Notes: generated by a model from the sequence alone, not told the origin. 64,000 nucleotides of DNA from Pseudoflavonifractor gallinarum (GCF_014982855.1 NZ_JADCKF010000013.1:1-64000), one strand, 5' to 3'; shown: positions 49,476 to 58,667, numbered from the stretch's first letter. Translations and numbers: made by a program.

Positions 49476-50576
49476 ATGCTCCAACTGCTCCAAACTGTCC
49501 GCCGGGATCTCCATCGCATTCCGGAGCTGGATGACCAGCTGCCCCAGACCACGGCCTATCTGCGCCGCGCGCTGGAGGATCTGCCCTGTACGCTCTTTTC
49601 CCCGGACGGACGGGCTCTGTGCGCCTGGTTTGACGGGGGGAAGGAGCGGGCTGTGGCCTTCCGGGCGGACATGGACGCCCTGCCCATTTTGGAAAAGACA
49701 GGGGCGCCCTATGTCTCCTGTCACCCGGGGCAGATGCACGCCTGCGGCCATGACGGCCATATGGCCATGCTGATCGGCCTGGCCCACACGGTGGCGGAGC
49801 GTCTTTCCACACTGCCCCGCAATGTGCTTCTGATCTTCCAGCCCGCCGAGGAGACCACCGGCGGGGCCCGTTCCATCTGCGAGAGCGGCGTGCTGGAGCG
49901 CTATGGGGTGGAGCGGATCTACGGCTTCCACCTCTGGCCGAATCTGCCGGCGGGGACGCTGGGCAGTCGTCCGGGGCCCCTGATGGCACGGGCCAGCGAG
50001 GTGACGGTACGGATGACCGGCCGCAGCGCCCACATTGCCCGCTGGCAGGAGGGGGCCGACGCCCTGATGGCGGGGGCCCGCTTCCTGTGCGAGGCGGAGG
50101 CGTGTACCGGGAAGCTGAACCGGGAGCAGGGTGTATGCCTCCTCAAATTCGGGCGGATGGAGAGCGGGAGCGTCCGCAATGCCATCAGCGCCGAGAGTAC
50201 GCTGCTGGGCAGTCTCCGAGTGGACTCGGACGAAGTGTTTCAGAGCGCCAAGGAGGAATTGCGTGCGCTGGCCCGAACGGTGGGGGAGCAGTACGGCGTG
50301 GAGGCGGAGATCCGGTTCTCCGAGGGATATCCCCCGGTGTGTAACGATCCGGAGCTCTATGCCGCCAGTGCGGCCACCCTGCCGGAGCTGCGTCTTCTGG
50401 AGGAGCCCCTCCTGATCGCGGAAGATTTTTCCTTTTACCAGCGCTGTGTGCCGGGCGTCTTTTTCCTGCTGGGGACGGGAACCGGGATCCCGCTCCATGC
50501 TGACACCTTCGATTTTGATGAGCAGGTACTGGAGGCAGGGGTTCGGTTCCAGCAGCGCCTGCTGGAGTTAGCCTAG
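49476..50576 (+). CDS. M20-family amidohydrolase, probable N-acetyl-diaminopimelate deacetylase
   Basis: A 366-residue metal-dependent amidohydrolase. The metal ligands lie in MHACGHDGHMAML, QPAEETTGGAR and FHLWPNLPAG, and the dimerisation/lid domain contains GRSAHIARWQEGADAL. The family includes hippurate hydrolases and DapL. Divergent placement next to dapA-dapB-dapH, which uses the acetylase route, makes N-acetyl-LL-diaminopimelate the most likely substrate, but this is inferred from context. Start ATG after GAGGG. Confidence 0.8.
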   Translation: MLQLLQTVRRDLHRIPELDDQLPQTTAYLRRALEDLPCTLFSPDGRALCAWFDGGKERAVAFRADMDALPILEKTGAPYVSCHPGQMHACGHDGHMAMLIGLAHTVAERLSTLPRNVLLIFQPAEETTGGARSICESGVLERYGVERIYGFHLWPNLPAGTLGSRPGPLMARASEVTVRMTGRSAHIARWQEGADALMAGARFLCEAEACTGKLNREQGVCLLKFGRMESGSVRNAISAESTLLGSLRVDSDEVFQSAKEELRALARTVGEQYGVEAEIRFSEGYPPVCNDPELYAASAATLPELRLLEEPLLIAEDFSFYQRCVPGVFFLLGTGTGIPLHADTFDFDEQVLEAGVRFQQRLLELA

Positions 50577-50899
50577 GGAAAACTGTGAGCAGAGAAAGAA
50601 CATGTCTTTTTAAGACGAACAATAGGGAAACCGGGCCATACCAGAGGATGCGGCACAGGAAGGCCATGTGTCCGAGCGAGGACCGCCCTACCGGGCGGGA
50701 GGAAAGAGAGCCTGTTATACCTTTATATAATAAGATATGCGGATTTTGAACCATAGAAGCAGAGAAACGGATGGAAGGATGAGAGAGGCACTGCACTGCC
50801 CGCCTGGGTTACCCCGGGCGGGCAGATGAGGGGAGCGACCTGCGCGAGGGACCTCGCTGTGTGCGTGAAACCCGGACTGCACGCGAGCAGAAAACAGAC

Positions 50900-50928
50900 T
50901 TGCCAGAGGGGAAAAAGTGTGGTATAAA
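50900..50928 (+). promoter_or_regulatory. Promoter before the YitT-family gene
   Basis: TTGCCA (50900-50905), 17-bp spacer, TATAAA (50923-50928). Confidence 0.65.
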
Positions 50929-50955
50929 AGAAGGGTATTAGGCGAAAGCCTCGAT

Positions 50956-51000
50956 CCACGTTTGTCAGGGAAAATCCGACAGACGTGGTTTTCTTTTTTT
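50956..51000 (+). terminator. Leader terminator before the YitT-family gene
   Basis: CCACGTTTGTC and GACAGACGTGG pair with one mismatch, followed by TTTTCTTTTTTT, between the promoter and the coding start. This suggests attenuation, or the end of an upstream small RNA. Confidence 0.75.
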
Positions 51001-51025
51001 ACAGGAAAAGAAAGGATGGGTCTCT

Positions 51026-51901
51026 ATGAAGCGAAATCTGGGCCTGGATCTTTTGCTGGTGGTACTGGGAAATGCCCTGTACGCCTTCGGCGTGGCGGCC
51101 TTCCTGCTGCCCGGCGGGCTGATCACCGGGGGGACCACCGGAATCGCGCTGTTTGTGCGGCACTGCTTTCCGATCTCGATCTCCGCGTTCGTGCTGGGCT
51201 TCAATGTGGTGATGCTGCTGCTGGGGCTGGCGGTGCTGGGGCGGAAGTTTGCGGCCACCACGGTGCTGAGCAGCCTGCTCTACCCCGTGCTTTTGGAGCT
51301 GTGGGAGCGCGTGCTGCCGGCACAGGCCATCACGCAGGACGTGATCCTGTGCACTGCCTTCGGTGGAATGTGCATCGGCGCGGGCCTGGGAATCGTCATT
51401 CGCACCGGAGCGTCCACGGGTGGCATGGACATCCCGCCCCTGGTGCTCAACCGACTCTTTCATCTCCCGGTGGCACCCATGCTCTATGGATTTGATATGG
51501 TCATCCTGCTGCTCCAGGCGCTGTTCAGCGACTGGGAACAGATTTTGTACGGGATTTTGCTGGTCTTCATCTATACGGCGGTGCTGAACAAGGTGCTGGT
51601 CTTGGGTCAGCAGAAGGTGGAGGTCAAAGTGGTCAGCGAAAAGGTGGAGGAGATCCGCCGAGCCGTCCTCTCCCAGGTGGACCGGGGCGGGACCCTTCTC
51701 CAGAGCCGCACGGGCTATATGCTGCGGGAGACCGAGATGCTCCTCTCCGTAGTCTCCCCCATGGAGCTGGGGAAGGTGGAGCGTCTGATCCATGACATCG
51801 ACCCGGAGGCATTCCTGATCGTCAGCCGGGTCAGTGAGGTGAGCGGCCGAGGCTTTACCCGGGCCAAACGCTATCTCGCTTCGGCCGAGACGGGCAAGTA
51901 A
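51026..51901 (+). CDS. YitT family membrane protein (DUF161/DUF2179)
   Basis: A 291-residue protein with about five or six membrane helices (DUF161) followed by a soluble DUF2179 domain (about 210-285). The LPGGLITGGTTGIAL motif and the TGASTGGMDIPPLV repeat are family features. Transport function is suspected but unproven. It is the last gene of the intervening element: its stop is 39 nt before the attR core. AAAGGATGGG precedes the ATG. Confidence 0.9.
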   Translation: MKRNLGLDLLLVVLGNALYAFGVAAFLLPGGLITGGTTGIALFVRHCFPISISAFVLGFNVVMLLLGLAVLGRKFAATTVLSSLLYPVLLELWERVLPAQAITQDVILCTAFGGMCIGAGLGIVIRTGASTGGMDIPPLVLNRLFHLPVAPMLYGFDMVILLLQALFSDWEQILYGILLVFIYTAVLNKVLVLGQQKVEVKVVSEKVEEIRRAVLSQVDRGGTLLQSRTGYMLRETEMLLSVVSPMELGKVERLIHDIDPEAFLIVSRVSEVSGRGFTRAKRYLASAETGK

Positions 51902-51920
51902 CTAGAATAAAAAATACCCC

Positions 51921-51962
51921 TTCCCATTCACACACCCGCCGGGGTGGACTTTGAGGCGGCCC
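51921..51962. other. attR of the dpaA-interrupting element
   Basis: Element sequence (TTCCCATTCACACACCCGCC, 51921-51940), core GG (51941-51942), then dpaA codons (GGTGGACTTTGAG). The ten bases left of the core, CACACCCGCC, are the exact complement of the ten bases right of the core at attL. Confidence 0.82.
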
Positions 51963-52081
51963 GCCGTCTGGGCATCAAGGCAGTATGGGCCCTGTCCCTG
52001 CCGGGAAAAGTGGCGCCGGTGACGGCGGCCAGAGCCATCAAGAGTACCATCTATAATATCCTCAACGAATTGGGAGTGTGA
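51943..52081 (+). pseudogene. dpaA: Dipicolinate synthase subunit A, 3' part
   Basis: A 45-codon open fragment without its own start. It begins VDFEAARRLGIKAVWALSLP and continues GKVAPVTAARAIKSTIYNIL to a TGA at 52079-52081. These residues are exactly the C-terminal part missing from the fragment at 26812. Fused at GG, the frame runs without a break and gives 291 residues, near the 297 of B. subtilis SpoVFA. The stop overlaps the possible GTG start of dpaB, the normal operon arrangement. Confidence 0.92.
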
Positions 52082-52083
52082 AT

Positions 52084-52662
52084 ATGGAAGAGATCCATGT
52101 GGGATTTGCCTTTACCGGCTCTTTTTGTACTTACGCCAAGGCTATGGAGACCCTGGAGCGGGTGGCGGAGCGCTATGGCAGCGTGACGCCCATTGTCTCC
52201 GAACGGGGGGCGGGAACCGACTCCCGCTTTGGCAACGCCGCTGATTTTGTGGCCGAGATGGAGCGCATCTGCGGCAAACGGGTGGTGGACTCGGTGGTCA
52301 AGGCCGAGCCCATCGGGCCCAAAAAGCTGCTGGATGTGTTGGTGATCTGTCCCTGTACTGGGAATACACTGGCGAAACTGGCCGCCGGGATCACCGATTC
52401 CTCGGTCACTATGGCAGCCAAGGCCCACCTGCGCAACGGGCGTCCCCTGGTACTGGCAGTGGCCACCAATGACGGTCTGGCCGGGGCGGCCCGCAACATC
52501 GGTACGCTGCTGGACAAGAAGCACGTCTATTTTGTCCCCTTCGGCCAGGATGATCCGGAGCACAAGCCCACCTCTCTGGTGGCGGATTTTGACCGGGTAC
52601 CTGAGACCATTGACGCCGCCCTCTGCGAGAGACAGATCCAGCCAATTTTGCTGCGGGAATGA
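52084..52662 (+). CDS. dpaB: Dipicolinate synthase subunit B
   Basis: A 192-residue flavoprotein-like subunit (SpoVFB) that pairs with DpaA to make dipicolinate for the spore core. It starts MEEIHVGFAFTGSFCTYAKAM and has ICPCTGNTLAKLAAGITDSSVTMAAKAHLR, the Cys-rich family core. A GTG at 52078 overlapping the dpaA stop is an alternative start; the ATG at 52084 lies 7 nt after GGGAG. While the element is in place, dpaB is cut off from the dpaA promoter, so it too depends on excision. Confidence 0.95.
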   Translation: MEEIHVGFAFTGSFCTYAKAMETLERVAERYGSVTPIVSERGAGTDSRFGNAADFVAEMERICGKRVVDSVVKAEPIGPKKLLDVLVICPCTGNTLAKLAAGITDSSVTMAAKAHLRNGRPLVLAVATNDGLAGAARNIGTLLDKKHVYFVPFGQDDPEHKPTSLVADFDRVPETIDAALCERQIQPILLRE

Positions 52663-52675
52663 ATTCCGAAACCGG

Positions 52676-52727
52676 AAAAGGAGCGCTTCTCTGCCCGAAT
52701 TTGGGGTGGAGCGGAGCGCTCCTTTTT
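52676..52727 (+). terminator. Terminator after dpaB
   Basis: AAAAGGAGCGCT and AGCGCTCCTTTTT form the stem around a 28-base loop that can fold further. Confidence 0.78.
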
Positions 52728-52728
52728 C

Positions 52729-52757
52729 TTGCCATTTTCATAGAGGCGTGGTAGGAT
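52729..52757 (+). promoter_or_regulatory. Promoter of the DUF2156 gene
   Basis: TTGCCA (52729-52734), 17-bp spacer, TAGGAT (52752-52757). Confidence 0.6.
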
Positions 52758-52855
52758 AAAAGAGCTCGCGGCCCCCAATACTTTGCAGGGGGAGGAGAAG
52801 TACCCGCGATGGATGCGGGAATGGATATCAAGAGCAAAAGGAGTCGTTTTCATCT

Positions 52856-53782
52856 ATGATCGCATTTCATACACCGGAACTGGCAGACAAGTCCTGGGTG
52901 GACAAGCTGCTGCTGGGAGCGGATTCCAGAGGATGTGAATACAGTTTTACCAATCTCTATACCTGGCGCCACGCGTTCCACTACGCCATCGCCCCGGTGG
53001 AGGGATTTCTGGCGGCCCGTCTGTGTGGAAAGCTGGGGTGCAGCTATCTCTACCCCGCAGGGGAGGGGGAGGTAGAGCAGGTGCTGCATGCACTGGCCCA
53101 AGACGCCGATGAGCGGGGGGAACCCTTCCGCTTGGTCTGCCTGTCCAAGGAACAGGCGGAAGGACTGGAGGCCCGTTTCCCCGGATGCTTTCAGATCGAA
53201 GCGGACCGGGACAGCTTTGATTACCTCTATGAGATCGATCGGCTGGCGGAGCTCCCCGGCAAACAGCTGCATGCCAAACGAAACCACATCAATGCCTTTA
53301 TCCGCGCCTTTCCGCACTGGACCTATGAGGAGATGACTCCGGCCGTCCTGCCGGAGTGCCTGGAGATGGACAAGGAGTGGTACCGGCGCAGCCGGGAGCG
53401 GGAAGGAGCAGCGGAGGCCGGGGATCTGGGCAATGAGGGGCTGGCCCTCCGGGATGCCATTGCCCACTTTGAAGAGCTGGGACTGGAAGGCGGCGTGATC
53501 CGGGTCTACGGGGAAGTGGTTGCCTTTACCATGGGGGACCGGCTGGGAAAGGACTGCTATGACGTCCACTTTGAGAAGGCCTATAACGAGCTGCGGGGCG
53601 GCTACACGCTGATCAACCGGGAATTTGCCCGCTGGGTCCGAAACCGCTATCCCGATGTGCGTTATCTCAACCGGGAGGATGACATGGGTGTCCCCGGGCT
53701 GCGGAAGGCCAAGGAGTCCTATTATCCGGACTGCATGGTGGAAAAATACAGCGCTACGTTGAAAAAAGATACAAAATTTTGA
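52856..53782 (+). CDS. DUF2156 (LPG-synthase C-terminal-like) protein
   Basis: A 308-residue soluble protein with two GNAT-like halves. The N-terminal SRGCEYSFTNLYTWR and the middle LHAKRNHINAFIRAFP motif are typical of DUF2156, the catalytic domain of aminoacyl-phosphatidylglycerol synthases (MprF). The membrane flippase part is absent, so it may aminoacylate or acylate another acceptor. The C-terminus has YLNREDDMGVPGLRKAKESYYP, highly conserved in the family. It is a single gene after the dpa operon. Confidence 0.85.
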   Translation: MIAFHTPELADKSWVDKLLLGADSRGCEYSFTNLYTWRHAFHYAIAPVEGFLAARLCGKLGCSYLYPAGEGEVEQVLHALAQDADERGEPFRLVCLSKEQAEGLEARFPGCFQIEADRDSFDYLYEIDRLAELPGKQLHAKRNHINAFIRAFPHWTYEEMTPAVLPECLEMDKEWYRRSREREGAAEAGDLGNEGLALRDAIAHFEELGLEGGVIRVYGEVVAFTMGDRLGKDCYDVHFEKAYNELRGGYTLINREFARWVRNRYPDVRYLNREDDMGVPGLRKAKESYYPDCMVEKYSATLKKDTKF

Positions 53783-53848
53783 TAAACTAGCGCGATAAAG
53801 CGGCGGGCTGTTACTACAAAAAAGTACGAGGGGCCTAACAAATGTCTC

Positions 53849-53877
53849 TTGACTGAGGACATAATTTAAGATAAAAT
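53849..53877 (+). promoter_or_regulatory. Sigma-A promoter of the opp operon
   Basis: TTGACT (53849-53854), 17-bp spacer, TAAAAT (53872-53877). Confidence 0.82.
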
Positions 53878-53902
53878 ATAAAAACTGCGTAAAAGTAGGG
53901 CG

Positions 53903-54016
53903 CAGAGGGCCTCAGAAGGGTTAGAATGGAACGAAAACTGAAATAATTTTTCAAGCATCCGGGCGCTTGAAAAGTGGTTTCAGATTCACTCATTCACCGG
54001 AAAGAAAGGCCCTCTG
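53903..54016 (+). ncRNA. Long structured leader of the opp operon
   Basis: Nested complementary arms: CAGAGGGCCT (53903-53912) with AGGCCCTCTG (54007-54016), CTGAAA (53938-53943) with TTTCAG (53978-53983), and TTTTCAAGC (53948-53956) with GCTTGAAAA (53965-53973). Together they form one long imperfect hairpin between promoter and oppB. No T-run follows and no known riboswitch was recognised. Confidence 0.6.
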
Positions 54017-54053
54017 AAACAGAGTGGAGAAAGAAAGTTTAGGAAGTGAAGAA

Positions 54054-55010
54054 ATGGCAAAGTACATATTGAAGCGAGTCGTTATGGCAATCATTACGGT
54101 CCTCATCGTGTCCTGTGTCACCTTCCTGCTGATGATGTCGGTGCCTGGCAGCCCGTTTGCCTCGGAAAAAGCGCTGACGCCGCAGCAGCAGGCCACACTG
54201 GATGCAAAGTACGGCTTTGACAAGCCGCTGCCCATTCAGATGGTGAATTACCTGAAAAATGCGCTGCACGGCGATCTGGGCGAGTCCCTGAAGATGCAGA
54301 AGGGACGCCCGGTAGCCGAGATCATTGCGGATATGTTCCCCATCTCCGCCAAGATCGGCGTGATCGCCCTGGCCTGGGCTGTGGTGGTCGGTATCCTGCT
54401 GGGCTGTTTGGCCGCCTATTACCGAGGGAAGTGGGTGGACAGCCTGCTGCGCGTGGTCTGTACCTTAGGTATCTCCATGCCGGGATTTGTCGTGGCCTCG
54501 TTCCTGCTGATCCTGTTCTGTTCCCCGGTGGGACCGGAGCTGCTGAAGAGTTTTGAGCTGACCGCCATCTTTAACCCGGATCTGGGCGCCAAGGCCTATT
54601 TCATGCCCTGCTTCGCACTGGGCCTCTATCCCATGTGCTACACCGCCCGGCTGACCCGGTCTTCCATGCTGGACGCCATCAATCAGGAGTATATCAAGAC
54701 TGCCCGGGCCAAGGGCCTGAAGGGCGGCAAGATCATCTTCAAGCACGCCCTGCGCAACGCCCTCATCCCCGTCATCACCTACCTGGGCCCCCTGGTTGCC
54801 TTCACCCTGTGCGGCGGCTTCGTGGTGGAGAGCGTGTTCTCCATCCCCGGCCTGGGCCGCTATCTGGTGCAGTCCATCACCAACCGCGACTACTTTGTGA
54901 TTATGGGCACGACCATCTTCCTGGCGACCTTTGTGGTCCTCATGAACCTGGTGGTGGATATCATCTACAAGCTGGTCGATCCCCGCATCGATCTGACGAA
55001 AGGAGAGTAA
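54054..55010 (+). CDS. oppB: Oligopeptide ABC transporter permease OppB
   Basis: A 318-residue permease with six membrane helices. MAKYILKRVVMAIITVLIVS starts the family-typical N-terminus, GLGRYLVQSI and the EYIKTARAKGLKGGKIIFKHALRNALIP segment (the EAA loop contacting the ATPases) are present. A GTG at 54024 would add ten residues; the ATG at 54054, after AGGAAGTGAAG, is preferred. First gene of oppBCDF-A, three bases before oppC. Confidence 0.93.
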   Translation: MAKYILKRVVMAIITVLIVSCVTFLLMMSVPGSPFASEKALTPQQQATLDAKYGFDKPLPIQMVNYLKNALHGDLGESLKMQKGRPVAEIIADMFPISAKIGVIALAWAVVVGILLGCLAAYYRGKWVDSLLRVVCTLGISMPGFVVASFLLILFCSPVGPELLKSFELTAIFNPDLGAKAYFMPCFALGLYPMCYTARLTRSSMLDAINQEYIKTARAKGLKGGKIIFKHALRNALIPVITYLGPLVAFTLCGGFVVESVFSIPGLGRYLVQSITNRDYFVIMGTTIFLATFVVLMNLVVDIIYKLVDPRIDLTKGE

Positions 55011-55013
55011 CCA

Positions 55014-56336
55014 ATGGCGAATCGAAAGAAAAAACCGGTCATCGGCTCTCTCCAGCCCGATGTGGACTCCATGCTGGATTGGAATACCCTGACCAACGAT
55101 GATTTTGCGCCTGCCTCCAGTGAGGAGAAGGCCGACTTTATTCAGCAGCGCAAGAGCGTATCCTACTGGTCGGACGCCTGGCGCCGCCTGCGCAAGAACG
55201 TGGTGGCCATGGTGGCTCTGGGCGTCATCGTGCTGCTGATCCTCTTTGCCTTTGTGGGCCCCATGCTGGTGCCCTATGGGTATGAGCAGCGCAACCTGGG
55301 CGCCGAGAATCTCTATCCTCACCACTACACCCTGGAGGAACAGGAGCAGTACCGCCAGGCTACCAGCACCCTGGACCCCCAGGAGGCGGTGGAGCAGGCC
55401 CGTGCCGAGGCTGAGGCCAAGGGCGAGAAGCTCACCAGCCGTGAGGAGGCTCTGATCCGCGCCAAGGCCAAGACCGGCGGAGAGTATGCCGGTATGTCCG
55501 AGGAGGAGGTCTATGCCGCTCTGGGCATTCACAGCCATCCCTTTGGATACTCCAATGAGGAGCTCGAGCGCATCGCCAACGGCGAGAAGGTGTTCCCCCA
55601 TGTGTTCGGTACCGATAAGCTGGGCCGTGATATCATGGTGCGCACCATGTACGGCACCCGGGTGTCCATGACCATCGGTCTGGCCGCCGCCTTTATCGTG
55701 CTCATCATCGGCTCCCTGTACGGCTCCATCTCCGGCTACTTTGGCGGCAAGGTGGACGTGGTCATGCAGCGCATCGTCGACGTTATCTACTCCGTACCTG
55801 AGGTGCTGGTCATCCTGCTGATCTCCACCAGTATGAGCCCCCATATCACCCAGTTTATCTCGGACCATCAGGGCAACGCTCTGGCGGAGTTCATGCGCAC
55901 CATCGGCCCCAACCTGATCGCCATGTTCATCGCCTTCGGCCTTCTGTACTGGGTCAGCCTGAGCCGCATCATCCGCGGTCAGATCCTCCAGCTCAAGCAG
56001 CAGGAGTATGTCACCGCGGCCCGGGCGCTGGGCGCCTCCGGCGGACGCATTATCCGGCGCCACCTGCTGCCCAACTGCATCGGCCAGATCGTGGTGACCA
56101 CCTGCCTGCAGATCCCCTCCGCCATCTTCCTGGAGTCCTTCATGTCCTACCTGGGCGTGGGCGTGTCCGCCCCGCTGACCAGCCTGGGCTCCATGTGCCG
56201 GGACGCGCTGAGCGGCTTTACCACCTATACCTACCGCCTGATCATTCCGGCTGTCATCATCAGTGTGATGATCCTGGCCTTCAACCTGTTTGGCGACGGC
56301 CTGCGCGACGCGCTGGATCCGCGCCTGAAGAAGTAA
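55014..56336 (+). CDS. oppC: Oligopeptide ABC transporter permease OppC with an extra extracytoplasmic insertion
   Basis: A 440-residue permease, about 100-130 residues longer than usual OppC/DppC. After TM1 (about residues 65-90) there is a hydrophilic, Glu/Ala/Lys-rich stretch of about 110 residues (YPHHYTLEEQEQYRQATSTL through IANGEKV) before the normal FGTDKLGRDIMVR motif. The rest is standard, with the EAA loop QEYVTAARALGASGGRIIRRH. The insertion faces the outside and is predicted helical; it may contact the binding protein. Frame is continuous. Confidence 0.9.
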   Translation: MANRKKKPVIGSLQPDVDSMLDWNTLTNDDFAPASSEEKADFIQQRKSVSYWSDAWRRLRKNVVAMVALGVIVLLILFAFVGPMLVPYGYEQRNLGAENLYPHHYTLEEQEQYRQATSTLDPQEAVEQARAEAEAKGEKLTSREEALIRAKAKTGGEYAGMSEEEVYAALGIHSHPFGYSNEELERIANGEKVFPHVFGTDKLGRDIMVRTMYGTRVSMTIGLAAAFIVLIIGSLYGSISGYFGGKVDVVMQRIVDVIYSVPEVLVILLISTSMSPHITQFISDHQGNALAEFMRTIGPNLIAMFIAFGLLYWVSLSRIIRGQILQLKQQEYVTAARALGASGGRIIRRHLLPNCIGQIVVTTCLQIPSAIFLESFMSYLGVGVSAPLTSLGSMCRDALSGFTTYTYRLIIPAVIISVMILAFNLFGDGLRDALDPRLKK

Positions 56337-56352
56337 GAGAGGAGGAGCGAGC

Positions 56353-57424
<1,072 letters not shown>

Positions 57425-57432
<8 letters not shown>

Positions 57433-58459
57433 GGATAAAATTCTGCTGGAAGTCCAGAACCTGAAAAAATACTTCCCCGTCAAGGGAACCAAGGGCCCCG
57501 GCGTGCAGGCGGTGGAAAACGTGTCCCTCTTCATCCGGAAGGGTGAGACCCTGGGCCTGGTGGGCGAGTCCGGCTGTGGTAAAACCACGCTGGGCCGCAC
57601 CATTTTGCAGCTCCATGAGCCCACCTCCGGCAAGATCGTCTATGACGGAGAGACCATTTTTGAGGGCGCCGATCCCTGGCAGAAGGACGCCCAGGGCCAC
57701 GCCACCCGGGTTAAGGTGGCCAAGCCCAAGATGGTGAATATGCTGCCCTACCGCCGGAAGATGCAGATCATCTTCCAGGATCCCTCTGCCTCTCTGGACC
57801 CCCGTATGACGGTGGGTGAGATCATCGGCGAGGCGCTGGATATCCACAAGCTCTACGCCAGCAAGGCCGAGCGCACCGATCGCATCAAGGAACTGCTGGG
57901 CATGGTCGGACTGAACACCGAACACGCCAACCGCTATCCCCATGAGTTCTCCGGCGGCCAGCAGCAGCGCGTGGGCATCGCCCGCGCCCTGGCGGTGAAG
58001 CCCGAGTTCATCGTCTGTGACGAGCCCATCTCCGCACTGGACGTGTCCATCCAGTCCCAGGTGGTCAACATGCTGGAGGATATGCAGAACGAGATGGGGC
58101 TGACCTATCTCTTCATTGCCCACGATCTCTCCGTGGTGCGCCACATCTCCAGCCGCATCGGCGTAATGTATCTGGGTTCCCTGGTGGAGCTGGCGGAGAG
58201 CTATGAGCTCAACAAGCACCCCCTCCACCCCTATACCAAGACCCTGCTCTCCGCTGTGCCGGTTCCCGACCCCGAGGTCAGCCGCCAGCGCCAGCGCATC
58301 GTCCTGGAGGGTGACATTCCCTCTCCCATGAATCCCCCGACGGGCTGCCGGTTCCATACCCGCTGCCCCTATGCTACCAAGGAGTGCAGCGAGGCCGCCC
58401 CGGTTTTCCGGGAGGTGGAGCCCGGTCACTGGGCCGCCTGCCATCTGCTGAACAAGTAA
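57425..58459 (+). CDS. oppF: Oligopeptide ABC transporter ATP-binding protein OppF
   Basis: A 344-residue ATPase partner of OppD. Walker [11 protein letters not shown]-loop [13 protein letters not shown], signature [15 protein letters not shown] and Walker [13 protein letters not shown] are intact. The C-terminal cysteine motif [15 protein letters not shown] is also present. About 45 residues are inserted between Walker A and the Q-loop ([18 protein letters not shown] region), longer than in most OppF. It ends the permease/ATPase block; oppA follows after a hairpin and its own promoter. Confidence 0.93.
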
Positions 58460-58593
58460 TTTTCCTGTCCGCGTAGATTGGACGTATCTGCCGTGGGAAA
58501 ACGGGGATAAGCACTGTTGGATATGTGACTATTTTGCAGAGAATTTTGTTGCATCCAATGGAGTGTCATTGTATTTAAATGCAGAATCCTCGC

Positions 58594-58633
58594 GGAAAGG
58601 CGAAGAAAACCCGAGTTTTCTTCGCCTTTCCTT
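58594..58633. terminator. Dyad between oppF and oppA
   Basis: GGAAAGGCGAAGAAAAC (58594-58610) pairs exactly with 58615-58631 around CCGA. The stem itself supplies A/T-rich sequence but there is no long T-run, so it may be a partial terminator. Confidence 0.65.
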
Positions 58634-58667
58634 CCTATTACGGGTTAACAATTTTGAAACATTTTAC

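Larger units (their letters stand above)
50577..51025 (+). other. Non-coding 449-bp stretch with strong RNA structure before the YitT gene
   Basis: No credible gene. Stable hairpins are visible: CCGCCC-TACC-GGGCGG (about 50686-50702), CTGCCCGCC...GGGCGGGCAG (about 50797-50826), GCGAGG-GA-CCTCGC, and a GCGTG/CACGC stem. A TATAAT at 50726-50731 lacks a good -35. A real promoter and a terminator occupy the right end. The middle could be an unidentified small RNA or leader; I could not match it to a known class. Confidence 0.5.
27549..51942 (+). mobile_element. 24.4-kb skin-like intervening element in dpaA
   Basis: A segment of 24,394 bp between two directly oriented att-like junctions in dpaA. 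It begins with a 39-codon ORF and a large serine recombinase transcribed inward from attL. Excision at the shared GG would restore a 291-codon dpaA. The excised circle would carry a 42-bp palindromic attP. Cargo: a c-di-GMP-linked surface-protein island, carAB, a mutarotase-like gene, dapABH, an M20 deacetylase and a YitT-family protein. No phage structural genes are seen. The presence of core metabolic genes suggests a long-resident or rearranged element. Boundaries are inferred from sequence only. Confidence 0.82.

Noticed and set aside
27549-51942. A prophage between the dpaA halves
   Set aside because: No capsid, tail, terminase, lysis or phage replication genes; only the recombinase is mobile-element-like.
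26812-52081. Invertible segment rather than excisable element
   Set aside because: The two dpaA parts and the GG cores are in direct orientation, so recombination deletes a circle rather than inverting.
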